Assembly: GCF_947623445.1 (NCBI RefSeq)
Contig: NC_135246.1
Coordinates: 9,903,856 to 9,967,855, forward strand
Source: Clavelina lepadiformis
Lineage: Eukaryota > Chordata > Ascidiacea > Aplousobranchia > Clavelinidae
Direction of reading: 5' to 3'
DNA: 64,000 bases
This document shows, piece by piece, positions 39,650 to 54,700 of this stretch. The translations under genes were made by a program, and so were the position numbers. Below the pieces are notes generated by a model. The model was not told the origin of the DNA. It ran no database searches and saw only the letters and a program-made list of their open reading frames with translations. Numbering within the stretch: the stretch's first letter is position 1; each line of letters opens with the position of its first letter.

Positions 39650-39997
39650 CAGGATTTCTCAAACTGTGGGTCGCAACCCCAGTTTGGGGTCGCAAAATGT
39701 AATTTTGGGGTCGCGAAACAAATTTAATTTTATAAATTGAATTGTTTTTTGATTATTCTTTATTCGCTTTACTGTTTCCATTATGAGATTCTTTTATTAA
39801 TGTAGGCTGCATTCACTGTACTTCAGTGGATTGTGTGCACTTGTATGATTTTGCCAGAGACAAAAATACCACTTGAGATTTGTAATTGGACATTTATTGT
39901 TTTAACATCATTAACGTGTAGGCTACCTCTCAAGGTGTCGCATAGAAATTTCTTTTTTGAAATGGGGTTGCAGACCCAAAAAGTTTGAGAAGTCCTG
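39650..39997. mobile_element. hAT-like MITE, second representation
   Basis: Identical to 18252-18599, including the same imperfect flanking 8-mers. It lies in the copy-2 WDR3 intron between the exons at 38552 and 40883. Confidence 0.8.
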
Positions 39998-42822
39998 AAA
40001 TAGAGTACTAATTCATTGTATTTTGCACAAAAAATAAGGATAGGAAAGTATTGGCAAATTGATGTTGGCAATCTTAAGCATCAGCAGAGATGCATAAGCA
40101 AGGAAAATGACAAAGATGAAAGTAACTGCAAAATTTTACACGGGTAACTAAGTAATTTTATGTCGGTCACACTTAATCACTGTTTATTCTCAAGAACCAT
40201 GATGGAGTTTGTAGTAGTGGTAAAGTAGGTCATGCTAAACTTTTCAAATTTTCCACAAAAGTCATTTATTTTAATTCGCTTACTCAATAACTTATTCAAA
40301 CATTAAAAGGATTATTATATTATTATATAAGCAACACTTTTTCTTGAGTTAATGAACTACAGTACAATTTTTTGCCACAAAAGCTTTCATACATGTCCAG
40401 TTTCAGCCGATGTCTAACAACTATTTAGAGGCTAAAAGCCTTAGCCCCAAGCCAGAGTCATTAGCCAGACATATATTCCAGTTAGAGTTGCCACTGGCTT
40501 AATTTAATTTTTGTCAGTAACTTCAAAATATTTGTATTTACAAAACAATATTGAGCCTTAATCCAGCACTGATTTTTTCATTTGGCAACTACATGAATAG
40601 TTTCTGTATTTTTTCATGCCAGAATGGTTGACCTTTGTGTTAATACAAATTTGTTATCTGGGCATCTGACACATCCTTCTTTTCAAAATAGCCAGAACAT
40701 GAGCCACACGTAGTTATGTACGATACTGCTGGTGATTTTAAACACATAAAAATAAAAGTTTCTATGGTTTTAGTACTCTTTAACGTAGATTATACTATTG
40801 CCATAGTTAAAATTTTATAAAGCCAAGAGAGTAATATCGTTTGCATTTTACAAAACTAGTTTAAGCTAACCAAATTCTTTACCAGATTTTCCCAGCACAT
40901 GTGTTTGAACCAATGAAAGCAAGTTCATCATCAACAGTTCGTTGAATGCTTATTTCTTCATCGGAAACTACAAAGCAAGACAGCTTTTTTTTACAAAACG
41001 AACCTACAGAATGGCCGATGCAGTTTTACGGCCTGAAAACTACATTGATTTATAGAAAATATTATTCAGATGATTCCATCGATTTTAAACACGTTTCAAA
41101 CAACCTTCTTTCCCTTCCTCCTCTTGTTTTTTCTTCTTTTTCTTTGCTTTCTTCAATTTTTTCTTTAATTTTACTTCAATTTCACTTTCATTGTAGAGAC
41201 GATAAAATTCAACCATTTTGTCATTTCCCTGGAAAGAAAGTTTTAGCACCTATTATTGTCTATATTATAATAAAGTATGTGTGAAATAAATAAAGTGGAG
41301 AACATCAAAAAAATGACAGGTGCATATTTTTTAACATCACACAGCCTCATCTACAGCAATGTAATATTTCTTAGCTTAGGTTATTTTAACATACATGACA
41401 GACAATGTGTCGACCATCAGATGTCATGTTCAAACTGACCACTCTGTCACGACCTTTGCGAAACAGTGAACCAGCTTTTGTACAAATGACCTGCCTCTCT
41501 TCAACTGCAATAGAAAATTGTCTTTTAGGAAATGAAAATCCAAAACCAAAGCCATAACCAAGTCACCAATCTAGGGTTGACTAAATGATATTTGCTTTTA
41601 TGACCCAGCACATACCATTCACATAGGAGCAAGTCTAGCAAGAACAGAATTGCTCTTGCCTTTTGCATAAAATAGAAAAGTTTCATAAATGCTATTAAAA
41701 AAAGTAAATTGAGTCAATAGAACTGTTGGTAGGAATGCACATTATAGACAAAAAATCCTTAAGAACCAAACCAGAAATGATGTAAATCTAATTGTGAATT
41801 GTGGGAATCTATTTTCTGCATAGGAAATCTATTTTGAGTTTGCAATAATTCTGAATTCGAAAAACCTATTCCATAAAAATAACTATAATAATCTGCAATG
41901 TACATCCCTAACTATGGGCTTAGGTTACGCTATCTTTATTAGTAATATTGAAATCTAATTTGTTACCTATATTGTCTTCATTATTGTCCTGATCAGGATC
42001 ATTTTTCTTTGTTTCCTTTGTAGGAGGGGGGATATCTGGGTCCTGAAAGTAATAAACGTTTTTTATTCCAAATAATTTAATTTGTGATTCATAACCAATT
42101 ATTATGTAAGGACTAGTGTTTAGCATTAATAAAAATCTAGATTTTTTTCTTGACGCTATCAAAGAACTGGCTTGTGCACTTCAACAAAGAAACATATAAT
42201 ACATGTAAACAGGCAATCAAGTGGAAATAAATAACTAACACATTACTAACAGAAAACTATGTTAGGAACTCAAATATTTGTGGTGGGGGAGAAATATTTT
42301 TCTTTACAAATTCAAATGTAATATTGCACACAATAAACCAAAGTACAGTACACTGAGGTATAGGTATAGTCAAACAAAACATCTTTAGAACCACCAAACA
42401 TTTACTTTTACTAGTTATCGATACCTTAATGTACATTAATGCAATCATAGCTGAAGAATGAAAAAACAAACAGACTGGGGTACTGGCTACCATAAAATAC
42501 ATGAAAATTTCAAATTAAAATGAAATTCCTACCTCAGTACCGAGCAATTCTACATTCCACACTCGCAGTTCACTATCAGAGCTTCCAGTGATTAACCTTC
42601 GTTCATCAGGTGTAAAAAGAAATGCCCAGACCTAGAACCAACAAGAAGATTATGTTCTTTAAATTAAAAATAAATAGATTGGAATCATGCTATGTTCTAA
42701 ACAAGGGTGAAATGACATTTTAGTAAGAAACAGGATTGCATAATGGTAACAGTGTTATTGTTTGCATCAAGGTTATTACAAGATTGTAATATTACCAATA
42801 TTACAAGAACAGCACTCTAGAT

Positions 42823-42972
42823 CAGTGCTTCCTGACCTTTTCCTATCTGCAGAGTGCAGACCCCTAGATGAAATGATTTTTGTCTCACAGACTACAAACT
42901 TCAAAGTTGTTACGGCTATTTACGAGAAATTTAAATATAATTCCAGGTTGTAACCCAGATTGGAAACCACTG
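42823..42972. mobile_element. 150-bp hAT-like MITE, second representation
   Basis: Identical to 21425-21574, with the same ends and flanks, in the copy-2 WDR3 intron between the exons at 42631 and 43323. Confidence 0.65.
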
Positions 42973-45900
42973 TTCTGGATTGTACCAAAATATTCTATGA
43001 CAACGTTAAGGTGATCTTTAGTATTACTGCATGCCTTTTTTCAGCTTTGGGAAGGATAATACCAGCTAAAACTAAATGCACTTTATTTAAGTAACTCAGG
43101 TACATGTTTGTGAATTCTCTGGGTTAATTGTATACCATATTGCCATGGTTAGAATTTTCTACACAATGGTAAAATATGTCATTACTGTCTTGGCCTTGAT
43201 AAAAGATCACTGCATTGTTTACAAGACACTTCTTCTGCAAAAACCTTTATCTTTAATTTATCATGTATGCAAAATGCTAATAATATAATCAAAATAAAAC
43301 ACAATTTTTTCTAAAGAATTACCTCAGCTCTGTGTCCAACCATGGTCTTGAAACAATGCTGTGTGTCCAAGTCCCACCACTTTATGTACGTGTCTTTAGA
43401 ACTATGATAAAATCAAGCAAACTTTTAAATTCAAAGATAGAAAGCTATTTGGTAAAGATTTTAGGGATGTGGGTTTGAATCTGGTTGCTGACACCTAGTT
43501 GAAGCAAATTTGTGAATGAAGGAAAATTATGGTGGCAATAAAAAGATTTTATTGGGTGACTCTTAATATTGTCCTATGCTATTACTGCAGCATAAATACA
43601 TGTAGTGAAGAATAAGACTGAAAAAATGTGTTGCTAACAAATAAACAAACAAAACCATGCTTCAAAAACATAACCTCCTTGGCAAAGTTAAAAAATATTC
43701 TTTATAAGAAAATTTAAATAATAATTGCTAATACCTTGTAATGAGCATATTCTTTCGTTTGACAAAGCAACATTGTGTCACAATTCCTTTATGTCCTTTT
43801 AATCTATACAGGCCGCTCTCAGCAACCAGATCCCACACAACAACATCGGTGTCCTGAGAAATTTTTGGATAAAACACACTGAACTTTTTCCATTCGCTTT
43901 AAAACTGAGCATCACATAGGAATAGTTCACACATACAAATAATTAAACAACCTTATAATTCGAGTAAAAGTATTGTGGACAATATTATAATATGACATAT
44001 TACATGTGATCCAGAAGCTAACAGCATCCCATTTTCGTCAAATGCAAGGCAAGATATTGCAGAGCGATGGCCAGTGAATGTGATAGTCACTTCTCCAGTA
44101 ATGAGGTTGAAAATTTTAATTGAGCCATCTGAATATCCAGCAGCAATGCGTTCACCATCTGGACATGCAGTTATCCAAGTAACCTCAAACTTATCACCTT
44201 GCAGCACCAAAACCTTTGTAACAACCAAACAATGATTAAAAATCAAATACATTTATGAGTATAAAACAACCTACATTTAAAACTTCAAATGACAAAAATA
44301 TAGTCAACTGTCAACAAGGTCTCAACTTAAAGTTAACTGACTGACTTTTTAGATTGACTGTAGCTTGCTCAAGACCATTTAGAAATATTTTCCCCAGTCT
44401 ATATGTAGCTGTACCAGTATGTGTAGTGCAGCTTCTCTGGTACATAATGTTATTAAAGTTGGTATGTTTGACAGGCAAAGGCCAGTTGCATATCAATTTA
44501 TCATATAGCTACAACAATTTAAATCACTAGCATACAACTGAAAAATTACTGATATTCCGAAATGACTTGACGTTTCCACTTTTTGTTTATAAGGCAGATG
44601 GGTCATTCCATTTATAATCGAAGACATGTTGTAACCACTGGAAAGGGATTTTGTTTGTTTTTGTATATGTGATAGAGATTAAATAGTTATGAACTTAGGA
44701 ATAAAAATTTTTGAAATACCTCCACCAGTAACCGAGATACAGTATTTCGAAATTTTGGCCAATAGTAAGATTTTAGGTGGTGAACGCAACCATTTTTCAC
44801 TTTACATGTTCATTTTTTGGTTGTAACTCTTTGCCTTGAAGGAATTTTAACATTTTTGGTCTCAAAGAATTCATTTTTGAGGTTAAAATAATGCCAAAAC
44901 AAAGATTTTAATGAGAAGTAAGGGTTTCAAAATTGTTCTTACATTTTTTTAATGCCCCGACTTTGGGGCAATATTTCGGGGCGTTGGAAAACAGTTCCAA
45001 AATTATTTTTTTTTCTTTGAATAAAATAATTATATAATTATCAATCTAAAATTTTACTAAGTTTGGTTGATATAAGTTTTGTTAAAAATACAATATGTAG
45101 CTTCAAAGATCACTACAAATATTCTTAAACTAGAATGAACAAATGACATATAATTGGTAAAAGTAATTAACTGAGCACTTTGGTAAACCAGCATTTACTT
45201 TTAGCAATATGTACTGGTATATATTTGCTGCATATATATTTGGAACTTTCTTGTTTGGGTCATTTTTTAGTCCTTTTATTACTCATTAGCCACAAAAGAG
45301 ATATAAATTACGGTAGCTACTGGCATACAATGGGGATTGAGGAGGAACTTATCTTAAATATATATCTGGAAATCGAAATAAAAATCTCAATTTATCATAT
45401 TTTTGAATTGCTACAATTTTTTTACTTGTGAACTTGACCAAGGGAAACCAGTACGAGAGTATGCTACGCACGCTTTGTATTACATGTAGCATTACATGCT
45501 ATGTACGCATTGTATTACAAGAATTCTGAAAATGGTCTTGTTCAAAAATCCTTGTGCTTTTTTCCACCTAACCTATCCACCTGCTTTTACTGATACGTTG
45601 AGTGAACTTTTTGGAATATATTTATATAGTTACCAGTATTCTTTTAAAGTTTGCTATATGTACTTATAGTTTTATGACCAAACAAAATTTTTTGATAACT
45701 TTCTAACAGCAAGTAATGGAAACTGAAACCTGATCAATCTTGAAGACCAACTTTTCCTTAATATTAGACAACTCTATACTTTTAGCAAAGCACTGTGCCA
45801 AACACATCATGTTAAAAACACTAAAATTCATCGAAGAGAGATATTACAGTATAAGTAAACTTGTTCAACAAAATCATTTGCTATACATTATATACATACC

Positions 45901-47342
45901 TAAATCAGCTATTTTTTTTGAAAGAAATTATAACCCATAGTAAACAAAGTATAGAACTGAACAGTTCAGATATAATAAGCAGGGCAGTAGAACCAAATTA
46001 CAAAATAAATTTTAGTTCAGTTTAATATTTTGCGCATAACACGAGAGCAAAGCTTTTCAAAAACCCTTGCTCATTGAATTGGTTTCCTTCAGCACTTTAC
46101 TAACCTTTTCACCAGTACGTGAATCCCAAACATTGATGTCTTCAACTGCTCCAGATGCCACATATCGTCCGATAGTGTTTCTTAACTTTAAAAACACAAC
46201 ATTACATCGAGTACTTCCAATCACACCAAACTGGGCAGATGAAGAATAACGTAAATACTGTTTTGTTAAACCCATTTAACAAAGTTTCCTAGGAAAACGG
46301 GTATCTGTAATTGATAATCTGTAAACTGATAAATAATAGGAATTGAAATTAAAGGCTTGCTTAACATAATAGACCCAAATTTGTTTATCATAACACATTT
46401 GGTGTTAAATGATGCATACCTTACAAAATACACGAAAAACAATTGCGACATATATTTTTGGCTTTGTGGCACCATGTTTTAGCCCAGGTAGAACCTGTGG
46501 CACAGGCAAGCAAAAATTATTTTTTCTATCCAAACTAGCATATTAAACAAATTTTTTGTTCATGGCAGTAGCCTGCATCAAGTTTATTTTAAGCTAAATC
46601 ATAGCTGCACACCAACTTAAAAAATATTGAAGTTCAATGGATATTACATTCCAGATTGGAAAGTTAGCTGTTTTTGAGTGAGAAATATCCCGCGCAACAA
46701 GATCAAACAAAAGCCTTTATATATACACACAATTAAATATTACATCATGAGCACTTGGCAAACTTTCTAATCTGGGTTACATATAGTACAAAAACTGTAA
46801 TGTACTGCAATGAATTGCAGTTTTAAACTGTTTACTGTGTAACATGCTGATAGTGATATGATTGTATGAATTGCTTATTTGTAATACACTTAAAATTTCT
46901 GGATTTAGATTGATCCATGTACAGATATATAGAGTTTGTGATTGATTTTGTTTTTTCCACCCTGCTAAGCTTTTGAAGATGGTTTTTCAAGACATAATTT
47001 ATCATCGAAATCTGTTCTACCTTCCAGTGTGGTCAATTGCATAACCGGCTAGCCGTTTACCAAAGAAGCTTTTTCCAAATTTGGTAACCAGCAGCAAATG
47101 AAATAGATGCTGCTTAAATTTTAATCTCACCATGCACTTGGAAAATTTATGAATCTGCAGGCTAGTATTAATACTCTAATTATTTTCCGCTACAACTAGG
47201 CCTAGGCTAGGCCAATTCTTATTTTAATAAATGGAGCCGATTCGAAAGCTATTCGCTTTACCCTGCTTATTAGTTCCACTGCCACTGTCAAGACAGCAAG
47301 AGATGCAACTAAAGGTAATTTCACTGCACTTGTGATGTTTGA

Positions 47343-47566
47343 GGTCTAGTGCAGAAGTGCACAACCGTGCGATGCATTTGTATGTTAGACCCAAGCTCCT
47401 CAAATTGTGATGCTTTTTGGTTGTGCACCTCTGCACTAGACCCAAAAATTGGCGGTCTAGTAGGCTATACAAGTGCACAACCAGATGACATCACAATTTG
47501 AATAGCTGTGGTCTAGTATCCATACAAAGGCATCCTGTGGTTGTGGACTTGCATACTATAAACCCT
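47343..47566. repeat. Nested fold-back repeat, second representation
   Basis: Same sequence as 25945-26168, shifted by 21,398 bases with the duplicated block. Confidence 0.6.
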
Positions 47567-50500
47567 AATGTTTGTAAGCCCGTTTCTTGTGACGCTACGG
47601 CAAAAAGGCCGAAGCTGATGTTTACGCCAGTGGTCTGAAATCTCCACGTATATCATACAAAATTTCCATACTGGCTCACGTGGAATAAAAACAATATTGA
47701 GTACGATATGTCTTTGCAGACTTGCCCATCTGCCATCACTGCCCATCTGTTTTGCAGCCAGGCAAGACAGGCTTAAAACTTCAGATAAGTAAAAATAAAC
47801 TAGTAAAATTGTTTTATCACAATTCCCGTATGACCGCCTGATATGCAAGATCTCCTGAAAAAAAGATTAAAAGTGAAAGTAGCTTAAAACCCAAACAGCT
47901 GAACAGTACAATTAACACGTGCATCCCACAGACTTTTAATCCAAATATTTTCAGGGAATTTCCCGTAGTAAAGATTTGCAATCAAATGTTTAAACACTAT
48001 CGACATAAAATATTAAACTTTAATTTTGCATAGGGCTTAGCCAAGAGCATAAAAGACTTTTTGCTATATACTATAACATATTATATTATACTATACTATG
48101 TATAATGTATCTATACTACAATTATATCTTTTGTCTCTTTATACTTAATAGTTTCTAAAAGTCTTTTATAATTAATCTTTGGGGTTAGTTAAAGACAGCG
48201 TTTTGACCAAAAACGTTAAAGTAACACACATACAAAGCACTTAAAAAATATTATGCGAAAATCGAAAACAAATATCTTTCAAAGATACATTTTGTAGCAC
48301 TGATTTACTTCGGGATTTTTAACTCTCAGAAAATCAATTTCTTGAATTATTAATTAATAGGATTAAGTCCAGGTAGTTTTGACCTTGTTACATTTTGCAT
48401 TGAAATAATTTATTAGTGTAACTCTATTATTGAAATAAGTAAGAACATGCGTCACCAATTTTTATGTTAGTTAACCTCAGCTTTCTATGTGTGATTAAAA
48501 TTGGTTCGTCTTAGAGTTTATCTTTTACAGTTATCAAGCGTGTTTGTATGGTACTGGTGTGGGGATGGTGGTGTGGCTTGCTTTTAGGTTGGCCTAAAGC
48601 CAAGACTATTAGTCTTATTGTTAGACTCCTATAGACAATTGTCTTTGACTCCGTTGCGTTTGCTGTCTCTATGATGTTTCTTCAAATCAACACCAACTTC
48701 ATAAAGTCTAATTGTTATATTGTCCGAATAGGTTGTATCAAATTAGAAACATTTACACCATCTTTTCACATTTAAACAAAGCTATAACTCGAATTCAGTA
48801 ATGATTCCAATTCCGAATAATTCAGCAATAACCTCAATTCAGCAGAACAGAAGTATAGCTAAGAGCGACAAAAGATCAGAGAGAAGAGAACGATTTAGAC
48901 CAAACATTAGGTTTTATACTCCCATATTTTGACCAATGGGCGAATGCCATCCTCTACTTTACCATGACACGTCTACACGTGTCCATGTTACATTCTAAGC
49001 TTTTATCACAAAGAATTAAAATCGATTTTGCACCGGGTACAGAAAACCACTTGACACACTTCACTACGACACACATCGATTTGGAACTATGTTTGACAAA
49101 CGGATTACTACGAAAAATACATTTCAAATATTGAATAGAATTTAACTGGAGACACAAAAATTGCTTAACAAACGCCAATTATAGAACTTGTTTAATTTGA
49201 TTATATCCAAACGCCACACTGGACTGTGATATGGGTTTAGAAGTATTTTTAGACGTAGGCTATGTGTGGTATTCATATTGTTACGACCACTCTTAGCTAC
49301 AATGTAAGCTTTAATGTATTTTAATGCGCACAATGTGTAGCTTTTTATTTTACTTCTATTTTACCTGTATACGGTTTGTGACTCTATTTTTTGATGAGTT
49401 TCCTACACACGTCACATAGCCTACATAGCTTACGCCATTATATGTGACTTCTCCTGGAGGCATGTAACACAGATAGAGATTTTTAATCTTGCCCCTTAAT
49501 TTATTAATTGCCCTGTGGTTATGGGAATTTATGGGCAAGAGCTGGTATTCTACTGTTGGGTGGTTTCGAGAAGGCCTGTGCTTGAGTTGTAATGATTTGC
49601 AATAGTGGTTTGGTAGCGGTTAAGATAGTCATTTTATTACATGTTTTAAAAGCAAGTGTTGGCTGTATTCACTAGCCGTAAGCGGTAAAAGCGAGCAAAA
49701 TTTGGCGTGACACATGTACAGAGGAGGTTTAAGCGCAAGTAGAATTTTCATAGGATATTGCCATAAAATTGACAACGCGATAATTTCTTTGAATCGCAAG
49801 TTGGCAAAAAATCTTTTGTTTTTGGTCTGCTGAAAGGGATCAAAGCAAAAACGTATGTTTTATCTCTTTGGTCCACTGTCTTGTCACCATCCATTTGACA
49901 TATTAACAAGATTAAACGTAAGTAAACATAAACCAGGGCTTTTTAAAATCCGTTGAAGCAGTTAAAGTTAGACTTACATCGTGCGTACCTCCTCTACCTT
50001 CTCCACCTTTCCTTCCCTAGAGCATCACATTGCAGGTACCCAATCACTGCTGGCGGATGAATGTGAACAGGGGAGTATTCAAGCTATAGATTTGAAAGTG
50101 ATTTGAACTAGTGACCTAAAATTGGAAGGCTTACTTGTAGCGGTTGGCCATCCAGAAACGACTTATCGAAAGTTAATATTATTTCAAGAGAAAAATCGTC
50201 CTGACTTGTGAAACTTTCGTTGTAGGCAATGTCTATGACTATGTGCTACGATCGTTTTTTATACTGCACATTTTTCAATTTTTGACTTGTTTCCTTTTTG
50301 ACCAAAAGATTCTCATTTGGAATAGGTTTAACACAAATTTAAGACAAATCAAAATAGAACAAACGGAAAAATAAAATCTTAAAAGATTCATTCCTATAAA
50401 CATGCTAATCTATTGATGAACACATCGATAAAAACAAATTACCTTATAAGCTAAGATCATAAATTACAAATGGCCGGAAAGAAATAACTCTATATTCTAA

Positions 50501-51774
50501 TAAGATCATCTCAGTGTTTTGTTGTTTGTTTGGAAAATTAATTGATTCAGTTGGTTAACATCTGATATTGTTGTGTTTGCTAGAAAAGGGTATAATAGTC
50601 TGATTAGTTAGCCTATAAATGAAATTTCGTAAAAACTTTTACACTAACGAAAAATATTCAAGTTTGCAAAAGCTCGCATTGAAAAGTAGTAACTTACCTT
50701 TAAAATGTGCAATGTTTACTGCTTTTAAAAGTTAATACAGTTCTGCATCATCCATATTGTAATATTATATGATAATAATACATACGACCTTTTTTCAGAA
50801 AAGTCGTATTTATTTGTTGGGATCACATCAACCTATGGGTTTGTTCTCAGGTAATTTTGCGTAATTATTCATAGTATTTCTATACATCCTGTGAAAGTGG
50901 CACCAGTGAAGTAAACTGAAGTCTTGAAACCTTGTTTACCGATTGGTGTTATAAAAACTTCAAGCGAACGTTATGATTTCAGCCGACACTCCGCCTAAAT
51001 GCCATTTTAATCCTATAATTGTAGCGTAATTGAGTTAGAAGGCGACGATGCGGTTAATAAGCTGTAAAGGCAAACAAAGGCCAGGTATATACGAACATTT
51101 CTGGTATTCAGGTTACAACATAATTAGATTTATTTCAATTTAGTGCAAGCTTTTATTGCGAAAAAGAAAACAAAATGTTTGCAGGTGCAGAAATAACCTA
51201 CCACAAAATACACAAGCTTACCAAAAACATCAACATAGCCCACGTAAGTAGGGTGGTACAGAACAGGTTTGAACACAGGTAATTTATTGTTAATGCTGCG
51301 GTCGGCAGACATTTTTTAGTCTGTTATTGTGCACAGCAGCTATTTCATCTACCAACATTTTACATATCGTCGTCCCTGTATATGAATACAATTTTAGATT
51401 ACAAGTTATACTCACAGGACTTCAATGCATTACAAAAAGATGAATGGAACAAATATCAAATTTAAAAAGAAACAAAACTGAAACATATTCGGAAGTTACG
51501 TCAAAAGCCACTTCTCAATTAAAATGTTATGTGACCCTTGATTTTTCTTAGAGTGGTTCCTTTGAGCAAGACGTTTGTTTGATTGACGAAAAGCACAAAT
51601 TAAATTAATAACGACCGCATTCTACAGCAAAAATGACTGCCTGTGTGTAGTAATATGTTTGCTTTGAGTTTGCCGTCTATCAGGCAATATGCTCCGGTCT
51701 TATTGCCGCAAAGGCTCTTATGATCTTGAAGCAAAACGGGCAAGACGAGATTGGAGATGTTAAACTGTCAACAG

Positions 51775-54700
51775 TCACTGCATGCATTCTCGACACTTTG
51801 GGTACATATTACCGTAGTTAAGGCAAGTAGGTCCAGCACACTGGCAGCAACCATTGTGAAACCAACGAAACGACGATGCACCCATCGATTCACAACTCAT
51901 TAAGCATTCATTTAAAGGAAAACACTGGTCGAAATAGGCAACTGTACACAAAGCCCTCGTGTCGGTGATGTTGATGTCGTAGTTTTGCCGCAAGACGACT
52001 TGAACATCTTCCCAGTACGTCTGGTGGGGATCCTGTCCTTCCAGTTCCACTGTCGAAGAGCTGGACGCGTGGTGGCGCGCTACACACGCAAAAATATGTT
52101 CAGTTTTGTCTGGTGATTGGTGGTGATTAAAAAGCAATTCCGTTTATAGCTATCATGCTATAAACGTGAAACAAACGTAACTTCATAAAATTATTTAGGT
52201 TGATTTTAGTAATTGTTTATATCCATAACTACAACTATTATTATCAAAGCTATGAATTACGTTGTTTATGTGCGCGTATTAAACCGTGACGATGTGCCCC
52301 AAGTTCTTCTATAACGGGAAACTGCAAGACTGTAAAATGAAGACTGGGCGCTGGTTGCTCTGTAAGAGCGATGAATAAATCAGGCGCCGGCTGGTCGAGC
52401 ATGGCAACTGTGCTCGTCACCGTCGGAAGACCTGCCGTGTAATTACTGCTTTTCCTCATACCTGAAAGTATAATTAAAATTGCTATGAGTAGAATTATAG
52501 AATCATCAAGGCAAAAACAAGTTTTCTACCAAAATATTTGCTTAGAGTAGTCGAAATAAATTTTTTAGTTAAAGCATAAGGAAATTATAGCATTCAATGT
52601 TCATTACGTAAGCTTTTGGTAACGAAACAATCCTACTCCTCAAATATTAGCTGACCATGTGTAATTGTTACTAACAATAACCAAGACGACCTAGGTCACA
52701 CTAATCGTGAGATAAACGCCTGTAATCGTTAAGCTATAGCACTAAGCACACAGGGCACCATAACACACACACAAGCATTAGGCTTGTCTCATTGGTTTAT
52801 GACAAACAGTGACGCCAGTGGAGACAGATTAAAGAGTTAATAAGTGGTTACCCTTTTGATAAGATTTATAGCGGCGCAAAGTTTGGCGTTTGTATGACGG
52901 ATAGCTTCCGTAAATTACGAGATAAATCAATAAGTATAATAAAAGAAGCCGCAATTCAACATACACTTGTACAAAACTTCGTAAGCGTAAATTGTTTCCC
53001 GTCTACGTGTTCGTCAATTTTAACAAACAAGTTTGTCTGGCCGCACAAAGTCTGACCACTAACAAGATTACGGTATGATGGAAGCAATAACACACTTCGG
53101 TAAAGTTTAAGCAGTCACAAGTGACAAAGCCTTTTACTGCGCGTGCACCTTTGAGTAGATCTTAAGTCGCAATATTAATCCGTTGGCACGAAAACGCAAT
53201 ACGTCAAAAGCTTTCAACATCTGCCTTGTTACGTCATTAGCATCAAAAAAGGGACAATAAGTTTTCTGCTATACCTCAAAAGTCTTTCTGCAAGTATTGC
53301 ATTTGAAAATATAAGCTTAAATATTACGAAAAAGTTTAAAAATTGGCCGATTTTGCTGCTTGTAAGAAGGCTAAGATAGCAGCATTAAATCGTACATTTC
53401 CAAGTATTTTTGGTATCCAGGGCAACGCTTTCAAAACAAGAAGGTGATGTGAATACACCAATAAGCTGCGTTAAATCAAACGGGTCTGGTCAACGAAAAA
53501 CAGTGTAAAACAAAGTTATGTGACAAGCCTTAGCAAAACACTTGTAACTGCTTTTAAATCCCAATGAACGACATTTAAAGCATATCAAGAATGTAATCTA
53601 TCATCATTACCTATCAAAAGCGTCAAAAAGCGCTAGATGCTGTGACCAGAAATCAAAACACTTTACACGGGTAGTTGAAAACTTTCGCTAGTAAACCAAG
53701 CCGCATTATAAGTGAAGTTTTCGTGTTTCAGCAACAGAAGTGTCAGTGAACCTTCTTCGCTTGGTTAAGAAGGCATGAAAACAAATAAAATTTCTTCCTC
53801 TTTGGTTAAAGTCATCAAGATATAACGGCTCGGCGAAAAGGTAATTGTTTGCCTTCCCTATCATCGCCGGATTAGTGAAATTCATTGCGTGACTTCACAC
53901 CCTCACTTTAAAATTAGCTGCAAAATTATTCGTGAAATATTTCCAAGGGTCGTAGGCATAGGCTTTTAAAAGATCGATTGTATATTATCATTATCAAACA
54001 TAATTGTTTAATGCAGATTCGAATTCCCCAACATATCAAATTTTATGGACAAACAGTTTACAAATTTAGTCGTCATAAAAAAAGCCCAGAATGCATATAG
54101 GACATGAGGATGCAGTATACAACTACATCTTCTGATGGTCGACTTTTCAGTATTCACCACAAAATCCACTAAAATAAAAAGTTGGCAAATTTCTGGCAAG
54201 TGACTGCAACTGCAACTGATATGCCTTAACAAAAGACATTGACAGCTGTTGAGCCAATTTGGGAATTCCTTTGAAACATTTATACGAAGAGGGCTTAGAT
54301 ATTAACGACGATAACTAGAAGACAAGCTTAACGCAGCTGTTACAACAAAACTGACGGTAGATCAAGCTGATAAGTTAAAAAATGCGCGAAATCACATTAG
54401 AAAAAAGATTATGATAAAGCTGATTTTGACTGTTTTGCTGCCACGGCCTGCTGCTTGTTGTTACAACACCAACGCTACCAACAACTTTCGTTCAACTCAA
54501 AAGTAGGATGGTCATTACCAGGCGGAAAAAAGTTTGCTTACATCAATAATACAGGTTTATTTTTTGATAAACGTCGTTTGTTTCTTGTTGCTTTGGTGGA
54601 CAGGATCCATGAACAGAATCTAAATAGCACACTCACTAAATTATATCAATGCTAAAAGCCTTCTATAAGCCATTGCAAAGATTAGTGATTTTGAATTATT

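Larger units (their letters stand above)
36827..46275 (-). pseudogene. WDR3: WDR3 copy 2, truncated at the assembly gap (exons 1-14 only)
   Basis: Exons: 46275-46105, 44213-44004, 43853-43735, 43401-43323, 42631-42533, 42042-41967, 41504-41395, 41228-41105, 40967-40883, 38552-38319, 38201-38074, 37915-37765, 37184-37040, 36960-36827. They encode residues 1-621 with the same sequence and phases as the complete gene at 13036-24877. The remaining nine exons, including the last WD repeats and the Utp12 domain, are absent because the contig begins inside intron 14. The frame itself is intact up to that point, with no stop or decay. This is therefore most likely not a paralogue or true pseudogene but the same gene represented twice. 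The pseudogene label only records that this copy is incomplete. Confidence 0.9.
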